In this document: piece after piece, positions 43,861 to 53,695 of the stretch
How the letters are laid out: every line of letters begins with the position of its first letter
Numbering within the stretch: the stretch's first letter is position 1
DNA from: Symsagittifera roscoffensis
Lineage: Eukaryota; Xenacoelomorpha; Acoela; Convolutidae
Direction: 5' to 3'
DNA length: 64,000 bases
Assembly: GCF_963678635.1 (NCBI RefSeq)
Contig: NC_087068.1
Location: forward strand, 31,374,318-31,438,317
Program-made: the position numbers and the translations under genes
Notes under the pieces: generated by a model
Databases searched by the model: none
What the model saw: the letters and a program-made list of their open reading frames with translations, nothing else
What the model was told of the DNA's origin: nothing

Positions 43861-46800
43861 TTATGCTTCCACTTTAACGTCAGGGAACGCAAAGGTGACT
43901 GCTGGTCCATAGATCACTGTCACGAACTCCGTGACTCCTCTGATCAGCGCCAAGGGATCGACTCTCATAGCTAAGCTCAAATCTGTTAACAGCGGCATGC
44001 CTCCAGTATGTCGTCTAACATCTTCCTCTCTTTCAATTGTCTCGTCTTCTCCGGTTCCAAAGCGATTTTGCTGCAAGAGATACTGGATAAGAGTGTGTCT
44101 CAGGTCTCTTATTTTGTTCCACGAGTCTGTGGATTTCTTCATATCCAGATTCCTCACTCTCTCTTTCATCTGCTCTGGACAACGTGCCAGTTTCATCAGT
44201 CCTCCCAAGTTTCCGTGGGTTATTGCGATCAATGTCAGAAGTCCATCTAGTCGCAGGTTCTGTATTCCATCCGTAAGCAGTATCACCGGTCCTTTCACGA
44301 AATTCTCCGCTCCAAATGTCACGAACAGGGCTATCAATTCCACTATCGATACTTTCACTACCGCTTGGAGGAATTCCTTTATCAAGTAGTGCGAGACTTT
44401 CGGGTAGACTTTTGCCAAGAAGGACGCGGTCCATCCGGCTCCCAACCCTTCTAGCATGCTGTCTGTCCTTTCAAATCCCTCCTGTCCTTTCACTTCCTGG
44501 GTCCAGAAGGTTTCCAGAGTAATCTGACACATTCTGTTCACGAACTCAGCTGTCTTTTCTCCGTTATTTTCCGCCAGGTGCACCTCCTTCAACAAGTAGG
44601 CGTGTATCCTAGTGATCATTACTGGGCCTTGCTGAAAAGCATCTGCACCCAATGCCGCTACTCTCGGATTCAGGTGTAGCCACTGGTTTGCTTCCGGCTT
44701 GGTTCTCAGCACCATCGCTTCCAGATGAGCTCTTGTCTCCAGTGAATTCTTTCTTCTCGTGTCTTCACTCGCCACTTCCATTGCTCGGAACCACAAGTCG
44801 TTGGACATCGCCGTGATCACTCGATGGTCGTCATCTATTCCTGGTTTCAGTTTGAGTTGCCGACTGAAGTTGGACAGTTCCAACCCCAGCACCTCGTCCA
44901 ACACCAACATGTGTAGCGCGTGGTCCTTGAACCCTCTCATCGCGTTTGAGATATCTGACCATACTGCAGGCAGTTCAGCCTTAAGTGGCCTCAGGTTCTC
45001 CATTTCTATCATGCGATTCGGGGCTGATATGATCACATCATATTTTCCCTCCGAAAGTAAGGCTACCATTGCATACACAAATTTCAGTCCATCCGGGAGA
45101 TATGCATATCCCGGAGACAACGCAAATACTACTCTCAACGTCACTTTATTGAATGATCCCTCCTTTGTCGCGTCTACCACTTCACCCATTGACTCCAGGA
45201 TGTCTTTTATCGCGGGCCATACTGCGTTTTCTGCTGTTGCAGGATCTCTGAGCCTGCTCAGAAAACCTCTACTGTGTAGATGGTCATTGATGCCAGCAAA
45301 CACAATCGTTATCGGGTTCATTTCTGTCTGCCTTTGTACCCCTATAGCCAATGACACTGATTGCAATAGGTCTAGGTCAACTGAGGCCAGCATTATGACG
45401 TCCGGCCAAAACAAAGACTTAGAGGTGTACACGAACTCTGAATTCGCTACTACCATGATTTTGGCCTTTCTCATCTCTGCTTTGTCGTAGGCGGCGAAGA
45501 TGGTCTCATCTTTCTTTATCGCTGTCAATCCGCTATATCTCTGGGCATCACCATCTTGGTTCACTAGTTTTGGGTACACTCTCTCCTTCACATGACCAGG
45601 TGGTGTCGTCAATTGCCTAAATATCTTCACGTGTTGTCCAATCGGCGCTCTCGCCGTCAGGAATCTTCCTGGCCTTTCTTCACGATTCCTCTCATCATGG
45701 TTCAATCTCACATCTTGCAACGGTCTTGCATTCACAGGTCCTATTGTGTTGTTGGAGGGCAGTCCCTCCAAGTCGGCAAATCTCAAGGCCGTCGTGGAGC
45801 TGAAATTTATGCTAGCGGCTATCAACCAGTCTACGCCGGTTATCGAGTACAATCTGCTGACGGATAGCGTCGCTCCATTCAGCATCCTCCTTGCATCTTC
45901 GATGAAGCTCACTCTCTGTAGGTCCAGCTTCATTAGTTCTTCTTTGTATATATGCCAAGGAGACGGTATGGATCGCGACCACATCAATGAGCCTCTGCTC
46001 GGTCTTTCCTCTCGACTGGTACTCGTCGTCTCCGATCTAGTGTCCGATCTAGATGTGCCGGCTACTTCTTCGATTGGTTGGTTGACAGGTCCTATCCTTC
46101 TCCTAGGATGAATTGTTCTCCTCATCGGTGCCTCTCCCAACCGATCCTGCACGTCCGTTCTTCGACCTGGTTCACTGGAGCTTTGTTGCCGGTAATTTAT
46201 GGCGGCTGGGACCGTACCCAAGCGTGTTTCCAGGTTAGGAGGCACAAAGGTGGTGATCACCGTATCACTCACCGTTCCCTCTTCCTTCAGCACTCCTGTG
46301 TCAAAGAGTTCTGCTTCCAGCTCATCCAACCGTTCTTGGAAGACTCGATTCAACCAAGCTTGTCCTTCGACACTGTCGAAGTGGATGCCATCTGTGGTCA
46401 ATCTGGCTTGATCCATGGCTCTCAATTCATGTTCAATGTCCATGAGGATCATTCTTCCGGCATTTCGATTTGCTAGGTTTCTCAAGATGTTGTTCCATCT
46501 CATGACTCCCTCGTTGTGCCTTCTTCCTGATGCTGTCAGGCTTCTTGCGTTCATTGGCACCGTGCAAACGGTCAGTACCGCGCAACTGAACTTCTGCCAG
46601 AGAGTAGTAAACAAACACACCATCATTGCTTCCCACAGTGCTTCCTGCTCATCTGATCCTCTGGAGATGTCATTCGTCCCAACTAAGATCATCACATTGG
46701 GTATCTTCCCTGGATTCATCAGCTCCACCATGCGATATAATTGGGCAATAGTCGCGCCTCCAAAGGCCATCACCGTGGTGACCCATGAGGTCCTCAAATT

Positions 46801-48051
46801 CGACAGCACTCTGACTAAGCTGTCTCCCAATATCAGGTGAGATGTCCCGAGTGGTGGTTGCTGCAGGTTCACAGCCGGGCTCCAGGTAGCTCGATTGAAG
46901 CAGGCTCTCGGATCTGTCTCCGGAACTCCCGTGAAATTATACTTCAATTGATTATTCTTCTGCACGTCTATTACACGAGACACTTTCTTCGCTGGCATCT
47001 TCCTTACTTTCCTCTCTGGGATTCTCGAGTTCCCCATGAGTGGTGTCACGTTACTCATCCCTTGTCTGATTACTGTCTGGGAGAGTTGTACTCTGCCCGT
47101 ATCGTCAATCGTTCCATAGGGTGCAGTCACCCCGGAACCTGGTGCATTCTTGTTAGCGACCAATCGTCCAGCTGTCTCTATCAGTTTTCTCACTGTCTGT
47201 TCTACGACGGGATCACCCAAGGTGTCACTAGGATCCGGGATTGTTACTCGGTTCGTCTCTGCTGGAAGCCGTGTCTCCGTTGTTTGACTCATTTCTCGAG
47301 GTGTCAAGAGCTCCATCGGGGACTGCCCACGAGGAATATCCCTTGCAGGTATCACTTTCTCAATGGACGTCGTCAACGCCACCTGCTCCGATCGCTCTTT
47401 GTATTCCTGCCTTAAGCGTTCGATCTCTTGACCCTGCTTTTTGTTGCAGTCTTCAAACAACTTTCTCCACATGTCCCGGTCTTCCTCCATCGCCAGCATG
47501 GTCTTCGTCATATCGTCTAACTCCTTCTTCGTACTTCTCAACTGATCGTTCATCTCGTCCAGATCTTGTATGGTTTGGTTCGTCTGAACCTTCTGTGCTA
47601 CTTTCGCCCCTTTTGGTGGCACAGCTGCTCTCAGTGGTGAACCAGACGAGGTCGCCTCGCTGTTCATCTCCCGATGCATTCTCGTCAGCCCAGGTTTAGG
47701 CTTAGAGGGCATTGGCATCTCACCTGGTTGGTAAGTCCTAGAACTTCCCAATCCAGGCTCATTCGCCAAGTCACTCCCTGAGAGAGCCCCGTTTCTCCAC
47801 CTCATCACTCTCATGTTCGGGCGGTCTAGTACTCCTCTTTCTCCATATGCTGCCATCAACAGGACTTCCGTGGGGCGGTCCCCACGGTTGTCGTGCCCCA
47901 AGATGTTGATCAGGGCGGTCAGCAACATGACCACCTCTGGGTCCTCCAGAGCGAAGTCTCGTTCGATCAGCCGACGATAGATCGCATCTACCATCGGTCC
48001 TACATATGCCTCTGCCAGGTCCATCAATTCATCCAGGTTGAAATTGTCCAT
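43861..48051 (-). CDS. LTR-element 1396-aa protein with SGNH hydrolase domain
   Basis: ATG at 48051. Residues about 1-100 are helical. A coiled coil spans about 165-235 (LDEMNDQLRSTKKELDDM). An SGNH/GDSL hydrolase domain follows at about 400-575: block I HLILGDSLVRVL (Ser near 410), block II AFGGATI (Gly), block III ILVGTNDISRG (Asn near 455), and block V TTDGIHFDSVEG (Asp and His near 553). All four invariant residues are present, so an esterase, lipase or deacetylase-type activity is plausible. A second, degenerate copy lies near 860-930 (MVVANSEF, TIVFAGINDHLHS), keeping Asn-Asp but not the Ser motif context. The remaining 450 residues are unrecognised and helical. SGNH domains occur in CR1-type ORF1 proteins and in some rotifer retroelements; in an LTR element this is unusual. 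Confidence 0.8.
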   Translation of the reverse strand: MDNFNLDELMDLAEAYVGPMVDAIYRRLIERDFALEDPEVVMLLTALINILGHDNRGDRPTEVLLMAAYGERGVLDRPNMRVMRWRNGALSGSDLANEPGLGSSRTYQPGEMPMPSKPKPGLTRMHREMNSEATSSGSPLRAAVPPKGAKVAQKVQTNQTIQDLDEMNDQLRSTKKELDDMTKTMLAMEEDRDMWRKLFEDCNKKQGQEIERLRQEYKERSEQVALTTSIEKVIPARDIPRGQSPMELLTPREMSQTTETRLPAETNRVTIPDPSDTLGDPVVEQTVRKLIETAGRLVANKNAPGSGVTAPYGTIDDTGRVQLSQTVIRQGMSNVTPLMGNSRIPERKVRKMPAKKVSRVIDVQKNNQLKYNFTGVPETDPRACFNRATWSPAVNLQQPPLGTSHLILGDSLVRVLSNLRTSWVTTVMAFGGATIAQLYRMVELMNPGKIPNVMILVGTNDISRGSDEQEALWEAMMVCLFTTLWQKFSCAVLTVCTVPMNARSLTASGRRHNEGVMRWNNILRNLANRNAGRMILMDIEHELRAMDQARLTTDGIHFDSVEGQAWLNRVFQERLDELEAELFDTGVLKEEGTVSDTVITTFVPPNLETRLGTVPAAINYRQQSSSEPGRRTDVQDRLGEAPMRRTIHPRRRIGPVNQPIEEVAGTSRSDTRSETTSTSREERPSRGSLMWSRSIPSPWHIYKEELMKLDLQRVSFIEDARRMLNGATLSVSRLYSITGVDWLIAASINFSSTTALRFADLEGLPSNNTIGPVNARPLQDVRLNHDERNREERPGRFLTARAPIGQHVKIFRQLTTPPGHVKERVYPKLVNQDGDAQRYSGLTAIKKDETIFAAYDKAEMRKAKIMVVANSEFVYTSKSLFWPDVIMLASVDLDLLQSVSLAIGVQRQTEMNPITIVFAGINDHLHSRGFLSRLRDPATAENAVWPAIKDILESMGEVVDATKEGSFNKVTLRVVFALSPGYAYLPDGLKFVYAMVALLSEGKYDVIISAPNRMIEMENLRPLKAELPAVWSDISNAMRGFKDHALHMLVLDEVLGLELSNFSRQLKLKPGIDDDHRVITAMSNDLWFRAMEVASEDTRRKNSLETRAHLEAMVLRTKPEANQWLHLNPRVAALGADAFQQGPVMITRIHAYLLKEVHLAENNGEKTAEFVNRMCQITLETFWTQEVKGQEGFERTDSMLEGLGAGWTASFLAKVYPKVSHYLIKEFLQAVVKVSIVELIALFVTFGAENFVKGPVILLTDGIQNLRLDGLLTLIAITHGNLGGLMKLARCPEQMKERVRNLDMKKSTDSWNKIRDLRHTLIQYLLQQNRFGTGEDETIEREEDVRRHTGGMPLLTDLSLAMRVDPLALIRGVTEFVTVIYGPAVTFAFPDVKVEA

Positions 48052-48452
48052 ACTGTTCTTTCCAAGTTTGATTTGATTTCGATTTCAAGTTTTGACTCAA
48101 GTGAGCAATTAAATGATCAATCAGGATCTAGAAAAGGAATCACGACTGTCACACTTGTCAGTTTCACCTTAACATATATCGTTAAAATTTGCTTAAAACA
48201 GTTCAGATAAAAAGATATTTATCCTAAAATTTATTAAAATCAATTGGTTTCTAAAATTTTGGAATTCGACCTAAGATTGGACAATCCAAACTTTGGATCT
48301 ATTCCCAAGATCGTCATCTAGTTGTTCATGGTCACTAACCCCTACTTACCCATGATCTTAATAACCTAACACATAACATAACATAACATAACACACATAT
48401 CACATATTACATGCAACTTGGTCCTTTGGCCTAACACCCTCTCGCACATCAT
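48052..48452 (-). other. Gap between macro-domain and SGNH ORFs
   Basis: About 400 bp of AT-rich non-coding DNA containing a TAACA-type microsatellite (about 48366-48395). It is the only sizeable intergenic gap inside the coding part of the element, so it may hold a splice acceptor (an AACAG lies just before ATG 48051) or an internal promoter for the downstream genes. Confidence 0.45.
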
Positions 48453-49241
48453 TCAGCCTATACTTAAGTAATATTTCTTATGTAGATATACTTGTATGTT
48501 CGTATCAGAGAATATCACGTGTACAAGCGCGTACAATTCCCGAGGATGCAGTCTTCCTCTATTTGGATCGTACACTGGAAGCGAGAGCTCCTTCACGTCC
48601 ATTTCCACAAGGAAGTCCCTCAGCCTCGTCAAAGACAAGACTAGGTTTTCTGGGTCCACGTGCTGCTTCTCCGTCGCCCTCGTTACCAAGAAGCACAAGT
48701 ACTTTCCCGGTATCTGCGACACCGCCGGAGGTAAGGCTGCTACGCCCCCTATCCCTGGTTTTTGCTTCCAAAGGAATTCCACGTTTTTATATTCCCTCTT
48801 AAAATCTGCCGCTAGCGCCGTCCTAAAACTCATGTCTGCGGTGATTGCTACCGCACATGTTCTGTTTGTGAGTATGAAATCACTGTCTGTTAGTATTATG
48901 TTACTTGAATATTCATTTGGTAAGTTAAAATATGACTCAACCACCCTGCCTATGTCAGGTTTCTTAGGTTCTTCGCCTGTTTCTGCTTCTAACTCTCCTG
49001 TTTCCCTTGCTATTCTTAATTTTTTTATTATCAAGTTTTCAGTGTGGGTAAGTCCTACCCCCACTCCCCGGACAAAAATATCCATCGGCGTCCCCGTCGA
49101 TCGCATACCGGGTATTAAGTCAAGATTAGAAGCTGGAATGAGAAGTTGTCCTTCCTGGGCAGCCCAGGAAGGATCATCTCGTTCGGTCTTAATGTATTTC
49201 GCGCTTTCGCGATCTACGTCTTGAATCGTAACGCTGGTCTT
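48453..49241 (-). CDS. LTR-element macro-domain protein (217 aa from ATG 49106)
   Basis: The frame is open from 49241, overlapping the end of pol by 28 nt in the -1 frame; the first ATG is at 49106. Residues about 70-210 read as a macro domain: TCAVAITADMSFRTALAADF aligns with the family's C-I-A-H..D...G.G.A..F segment. YLCFLVTRATEKQH with SLTRLRDFLVEMDVKELSLP matches the core strands and helix, and VHVIFSDTNIQVYLH matches the last strand. Macro domains bind ADP-ribose or hydrolyse it from proteins or phosphorylated forms. Here the phosphate-binding GCG-type loop is replaced by DPNRGRL, so activity is doubtful. The N-terminal 60 residues are acidic. Expression may be as a pol fusion by -1 frameshift. 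Confidence 0.65.
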   Translation of the reverse strand, partial: KTSVTIQDVDRESAKYIKTERDDPSWAAQEGQLLIPASNLDLIPGMRSTGTPMDIFVRGVGVGLTHTENLIIKKLRIARETGELEAETGEEPKKPDIGRVVESYFNLPNEYSSNIILTDSDFILTNRTCAVAITADMSFRTALAADFKREYKNVEFLWKQKPGIGGVAALPPAVSQIPGKYLCFLVTRATEKQHVDPENLVLSLTRLRDFLVEMDVKELSLPVYDPNRGRLHPRELYALVHVIFSDTNIQVYLHKKYYLSIG

Positions 49242-52200
49242 TTAGGGTCTGATGTCATTTCGTTCAGCCACTCTAAGACACGCAGGTTCGTCAGGTCTTG
49301 TTCATTTGACTGCTGTTGCTCATCGTCGAACTCCACCTCGGGTTTCGACCAGTCGTCAACCCACTCATCGTTGTGATCATCGACTATGTCAATGTCTTGT
49401 GACACGGTTATTTCCTCTAAACCCACTACTTCCTCCACTATTTTCTTTAGATCTATCCTATCCACTACGAAGTCGTCACCGTAAGGATTGTATTTCTTTC
49501 TTGGTCTCATCCCGTCTTTCTGACGAGTCTGCATCGTGAACGGAAGATCTGGTTCCATGTTCTTGGGAATCTCTGTCTGTTCGGAATCCTGCCAATCTTC
49601 CTCTGCGTAGGGCAAGGTTTCATCGTCTGCTTCGATCTGTTCGTTGGGATCCAGGTCCAATGGTGTATCCGTGCCTTCCTCTACGACTTCGTTTCCATCG
49701 TTCTTCTCCCTGGTGCCTTTTTCATTGATCTCACAAGCAGGGTCCATCATTAGATAATCCCCCTCTTCCATGTCTGCAGGTATACACCAGTCTTCTGTCG
49801 ATGGATTGTGTGGCTTGATGTTCTCGTAGTGGGCGGCTCGGCCAGTACTCAGTCTATAAAAGCGTCCCTCCTGGTGCACCTCTGTAATCATGAAGGGTCC
49901 CCTCCACTTTTTTAGGAGCTTCTTTGTCTTTTTCGGTGGTATAACATTCTGAAATACCCATACGTAGTCTCCCACCGAGTAGGCCTTTGCACCAGCTGCT
50001 TTCTTGTCGAATCTTTTCCTCTGCCTTGCCTGTGCCTGCTGAGTGTTTCGTCTACACAAATCGTTCAACTCCTGTTGGCGTTTGATCACATCCCTCACGT
50101 AGACCTGCGGGGACGTTTTCTTTCCCTCATACTCTGGGTAGAAGAATGTCAAGGGTAAAGACTTCTCGTGTCCCGTCAGCATCATGTGTGGACTGACTCC
50201 ACTGGTGGAGTGTTGCGTGCTATTATAAGCTCCCATCACCTGTGGAAGGTATCTGTCCCAATCGGTCATGTACCTGGAACAATATACCCTCAGCATCGAC
50301 ACTAACGTCCTATTCTGTCTTTCCACTAAGCCATTCGTCTGAGGGTGGTATGTCGTGGAGTGAGCCTGAGCGACCTGTGAGCGTCTCATAAGCTCTTTCG
50401 TAAGCTCTCCTACGAAAGCTGTTCCATTATCCGATTGAAACGTCATCGGACAACCATGTCTTGCTATCCACGTATTGATCAGGTGGTCGCATGTCTCTTC
50501 CGCCGAGGCAGTTATGCAGGGCACGGCCTCTGCATACTTCGTGAAGTGATCTATCATGACCAAGACTTGGTTATAACCGCTGTCTGTCATGCATATCTTC
50601 TGGTGATCTATCTGCACGACCTCGTTGAATTCAGACGACTCAATCGATTGTAGAGGAAATCGTAATTTCCTTGGATCCTTGACCTGTTGGCATGACAGGC
50701 ACGCTGTTACCCATTTCTCACATGCTTTTTTCATTCCAGGCCACTCAAAGCGCTTCAGGATCCTCTGATACACTTTGTCGATTCCTTGATGGCCCATCTG
50801 ATCATGCGACCTGAATAGTAGTTCTGTCTGATAGAGTTGTGGCAACACTATCGCGTTATATTTGTATAAGACCTTGTCTTCTTCTCTTCTCTTGCAAGCC
50901 ACGATCCCGTCCTTGTTCAGATACAATCTCCCCTCCTTCTGCATGAAGTATTGTCTCAGGATCCTATAGCTGTCTTCTTCTAGGTCACCTTTGTCTGGTG
51001 CACCGTTTTCTATCCACCTTTTTAGGTTACTTGTCATGCGGTCATTTCTTTGCGCCCTTAGTAGGTCCGAGAGTCTGTATCTCGCCTTCAAGTACGTCTT
51101 CATGACTCTCATCTGACTGTTCAGCTCGTTGGGCTGATGTGTGTCTTCTTCCATCTTAACGCACCAAATCTTCGCCAACGGTTGTGTTTCTTGTTGAAAC
51201 GGCTGAAGATCAGTCCTGACTACCTCTTTCTGCGGCAACAGGCTTATCGAACGTTTCGATACCGCTATCGTTTCTAAGTCATCCGCTGCGTTGTCAAAGA
51301 CTCTTTCGCTTGGTATTAGGTAGCGATCACTGTCAGGATCCTGGTACACCTCTCTGTCCAGGTTTCTCGTCCGAGTTTCCACTAGTAGCGTGTGTATCGC
51401 CAGTTCTGACAGTTCTGATCCCGAGGTCGAATCCCTGTCTGAATAGGTGTTCATTCTCGAGCTTTCTGACTTATCATCCGTCGAAGGTGTTGTGCTGGAG
51501 ACTGCACGCTCCTCCAGATCATGTCCGTATTTCCTTCGCATCCATCTGAACTCCCCGGACAAAACTTTGTTCTCTAGGTCCTGTTTCTCCTCAGGAATTT
51601 TCTCGTCTATCTCGGACTCCCCGGACAAATTTCCTTGTCCCGGGTGTTGATCTTGTGATCGCTGGTTTTTCTCCTCATCCTTCTCCCCGGACAAATAGTC
51701 TTGCAGCAGATTTTGTTCTACCTCTTCACCCTCTTTTTCCCGGTCTACAAAGGTGACAGTTTTCTTTTGCTTGCCGCTCTCCTGTCCTTTCTGTCCGTAA
51801 GAAGTACTGGTTAAAATCTCCTTGGGTATTGAGGATACTAGTTGCTGAACTATTGTCCTACAATCCCTCTTGTTCTCTTCGTGCTGTTGTCTGGACGGCA
51901 TGATCTTCACTTTCTCACTGACTGTTAGCGATGCCACTGCTGCTGTCCACTCGGGGTCATCTCTGGTCACTTCTCTTTCTAACAATCCACCCAGGATTGG
52001 ATGTCCAGACTTATCCAACCATCTCGTTAAGGGAAGCGCTTCATAAGTTTCTTTGTCCAGAAACGAGAATCCCTCCTTTACTTCCGCCTGATTGGCCTGC
52101 TTCTGCTCCAATCTTTCATAGAACTCAGTTTTCTTGCTGAGACTGTCAGCATTCTGGTGTTTATCACGCATCCTGTGTTCGATTATCATATGGTAGCCAT

Positions 52201-53695
52201 CCAGTCTTACTATCCATCTACCAATATAACTCTGATCCATCGAGTAGGCCTTCAACCAGGATAACGCTCTGTTGTCCACGCGTAACTTGAAGGGAGCGCT
52301 CCCCAAGTATGCACGGTACTTCTCCACGAAGGTAACTACTGCAAACATTTCTGCTTTTGGTGCGCCATATTTCATCTCTGTGTCACTCAAGACTTTGCTG
52401 CCGTATGCAATGGGACGGAGGACTGTTCTTCCGTTCCATTCTTGCTCTTGATGCAATATTCCTGAGATGGCTACCACCGATGCGTCTGTGTCAAGAACAT
52501 ACATGCCCTTTTCTGTAGGCATGCCCAGCACTGGCGCTTCGCACAGTTCCCGCTTTATGTTCTCGAAAGCAACTTGTGCCTCATCGTTCCATTCGAACTT
52601 TTTCCCTTTGTTGCGCATCAGCTTCTGCATCGGGTACACCTTGTCCGCGTATCCTTTTATGAATTCTCGGTAGTAATTGGCAAACCCTAGGAAGCTCATG
52701 AGCTGTGTGTCCGTTCTAGGAGCTTTCCATGTCAGCACAGCCTCTACTGCTTCTGGATCTGGCCTCACACCATGCCGGTCCACCATTCTTCCCAGGTACT
52801 TGATCGAATCCCTAAGGATTTCACATTTCGATGGTTTGCATTTCAAGCCTGCTCTTTTCATACATCCGAAGACCTCATCGAGCCGATCAATGTGATCCTC
52901 CAGGGTCGGTGTCGCTATGACTACATCATCCACGTAGCACATCAAGAGATTCCCGTACTTTTTGGTCACTCCTGTCAAAGCCTGAGCCATCAGCCTTTGA
53001 AAAGTTGCTGTTGCATTGCACAAGCCGAAGGGCATCCTCTTCCACTGGTACAACCCCAATTCGCACGCGAATCCGGTTTTCTCTCTGTCCTTCTTTCGCA
53101 GAGGAACCTGCCAGAAGGCAGAACCCAAGTCCAATGTGGTGAAGAACTTTGCATCACCAAGTTTAGATAGGCTCTCGTCTATTCGCGGTATCGGGTACGC
53201 ATCTTTAATCGTTACCGCGTTCAAGTAACGAAAGTCGCAACAAAATCTAAGCTGCCCCCCTTTCTTTTTCGCAATGACTACCCCGCAAGCCCACGGCGAT
53301 TTCGAGGGTTCTATCATGTCGTATTCAAGCAACATTTCTATTTCCGCTCGGCACGCTTCCGATTTATGTGGCGTCATTCGCCTTGCGCCTTCCCTATGGG
53401 GAACGGCGCCCTCTTCTAGTTCGATTTCGTGTTCGACGAAATTACAGCAACCGATGTCCGCCTTATGTTTTGAAAATACCTCGGCGTTCCGATTTAGGAG
53501 GTCCCGCAATTTTTCAAAATCTCCCTCACCTATTTTTCCTTTTAAATGTTCTATTTCTGGCAAAACCGGTTTGTCAGAATCTAGTTCATATGACGAGGGG
53601 CGTTCCGGAAAATTCGAGCAACTTGATAAGCCGTCGTCCGTTTCGGATTTCATTGAAAACAATTTATGAATAGATTTTAATTCATTAGTTCTCTT
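49214..53695 (-). CDS. pol: pol: reverse transcriptase, RNase H, integrase (1482-aa frame)
   Basis: Same frame as gag and protease, after TAA 53698-53696. The first ATG is at 53653, about 14 codons in. RT domain residues about 60-330: LRFCCDFRYLN, TTLDLGSAFWQVPL, CYVDDVVIATP (catalytic YVDD intact near 241), FLGFANYYREFI. RNase H about 385-510: VLDTDASVVAISG, E in KAEMFAVV, RVDNRALSW. An insert of roughly 350 residues with three LSGE-containing repeats and Ser/Glu-rich text follows. Integrase: HH-CC zinc finger (HDQMGHQG, CLSCQQ) near 950-990, then QIDHQ, QSDNGTAF and LVERQN with 35 residues between the last two (DD35E), then a C-terminal KKLLKKWRGPFMI chromatin/GPY-like segment. Domain order identifies Ty3/gypsy (Metaviridae-type). 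All catalytic residues look intact. Confidence 0.93.
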   Translation of the reverse strand, partial: KRTNELKSIHKLFSMKSETDDGLSSCSNFPERPSSYELDSDKPVLPEIEHLKGKIGEGDFEKLRDLLNRNAEVFSKHKADIGCCNFVEHEIELEEGAVPHREGARRMTPHKSEACRAEIEMLLEYDMIEPSKSPWACGVVIAKKKGGQLRFCCDFRYLNAVTIKDAYPIPRIDESLSKLGDAKFFTTLDLGSAFWQVPLRKKDREKTGFACELGLYQWKRMPFGLCNATATFQRLMAQALTGVTKKYGNLLMCYVDDVVIATPTLEDHIDRLDEVFGCMKRAGLKCKPSKCEILRDSIKYLGRMVDRHGVRPDPEAVEAVLTWKAPRTDTQLMSFLGFANYYREFIKGYADKVYPMQKLMRNKGKKFEWNDEAQVAFENIKRELCEAPVLGMPTEKGMYVLDTDASVVAISGILHQEQEWNGRTVLRPIAYGSKVLSDTEMKYGAPKAEMFAVVTFVEKYRAYLGSAPFKLRVDNRALSWLKAYSMDQSYIGRWIVRLDGYHMIIEHRMRDKHQNADSLSKKTEFYERLEQKQANQAEVKEGFSFLDKETYEALPLTRWLDKSGHPILGGLLEREVTRDDPEWTAAVASLTVSEKVKIMPSRQQHEENKRDCRTIVQQLVSSIPKEILTSTSYGQKGQESGKQKKTVTFVDREKEGEEVEQNLLQDYLSGEKDEEKNQRSQDQHPGQGNLSGESEIDEKIPEEKQDLENKVLSGEFRWMRRKYGHDLEERAVSSTTPSTDDKSESSRMNTYSDRDSTSGSELSELAIHTLLVETRTRNLDREVYQDPDSDRYLIPSERVFDNAADDLETIAVSKRSISLLPQKEVVRTDLQPFQQETQPLAKIWCVKMEEDTHQPNELNSQMRVMKTYLKARYRLSDLLRAQRNDRMTSNLKRWIENGAPDKGDLEEDSYRILRQYFMQKEGRLYLNKDGIVACKRREEDKVLYKYNAIVLPQLYQTELLFRSHDQMGHQGIDKVYQRILKRFEWPGMKKACEKWVTACLSCQQVKDPRKLRFPLQSIESSEFNEVVQIDHQKICMTDSGYNQVLVMIDHFTKYAEAVPCITASAEETCDHLINTWIARHGCPMTFQSDNGTAFVGELTKELMRRSQVAQAHSTTYHPQTNGLVERQNRTLVSMLRVYCSRYMTDWDRYLPQVMGAYNSTQHSTSGVSPHMMLTGHEKSLPLTFFYPEYEGKKTSPQVYVRDVIKRQQELNDLCRRNTQQAQARQRKRFDKKAAGAKAYSVGDYVWVFQNVIPPKKTKKLLKKWRGPFMITEVHQEGRFYRLSTGRAAHYENIKPHNPSTEDWCIPADMEEGDYLMMDPACEINEKGTREKNDGNEVVEEGTDTPLDLDPNEQIEADDETLPYAEEDWQDSEQTEIPKNMEPDLPFTMQTRQKDGMRPRKKYNPYGDDFVVDRIDLKKIVEEVVGLEEITVSQDIDIVDDHNDEWVDDWSKPEVEFDDEQQQSNEQDLTNLRVLEWLNEMTSDPKRPALRFKT

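Noticed and set aside
42487-48051. Envelope gene for the LTR element
   Set aside because: No signal peptide, furin-like site or membrane anchor was seen in any ORF downstream of pol.
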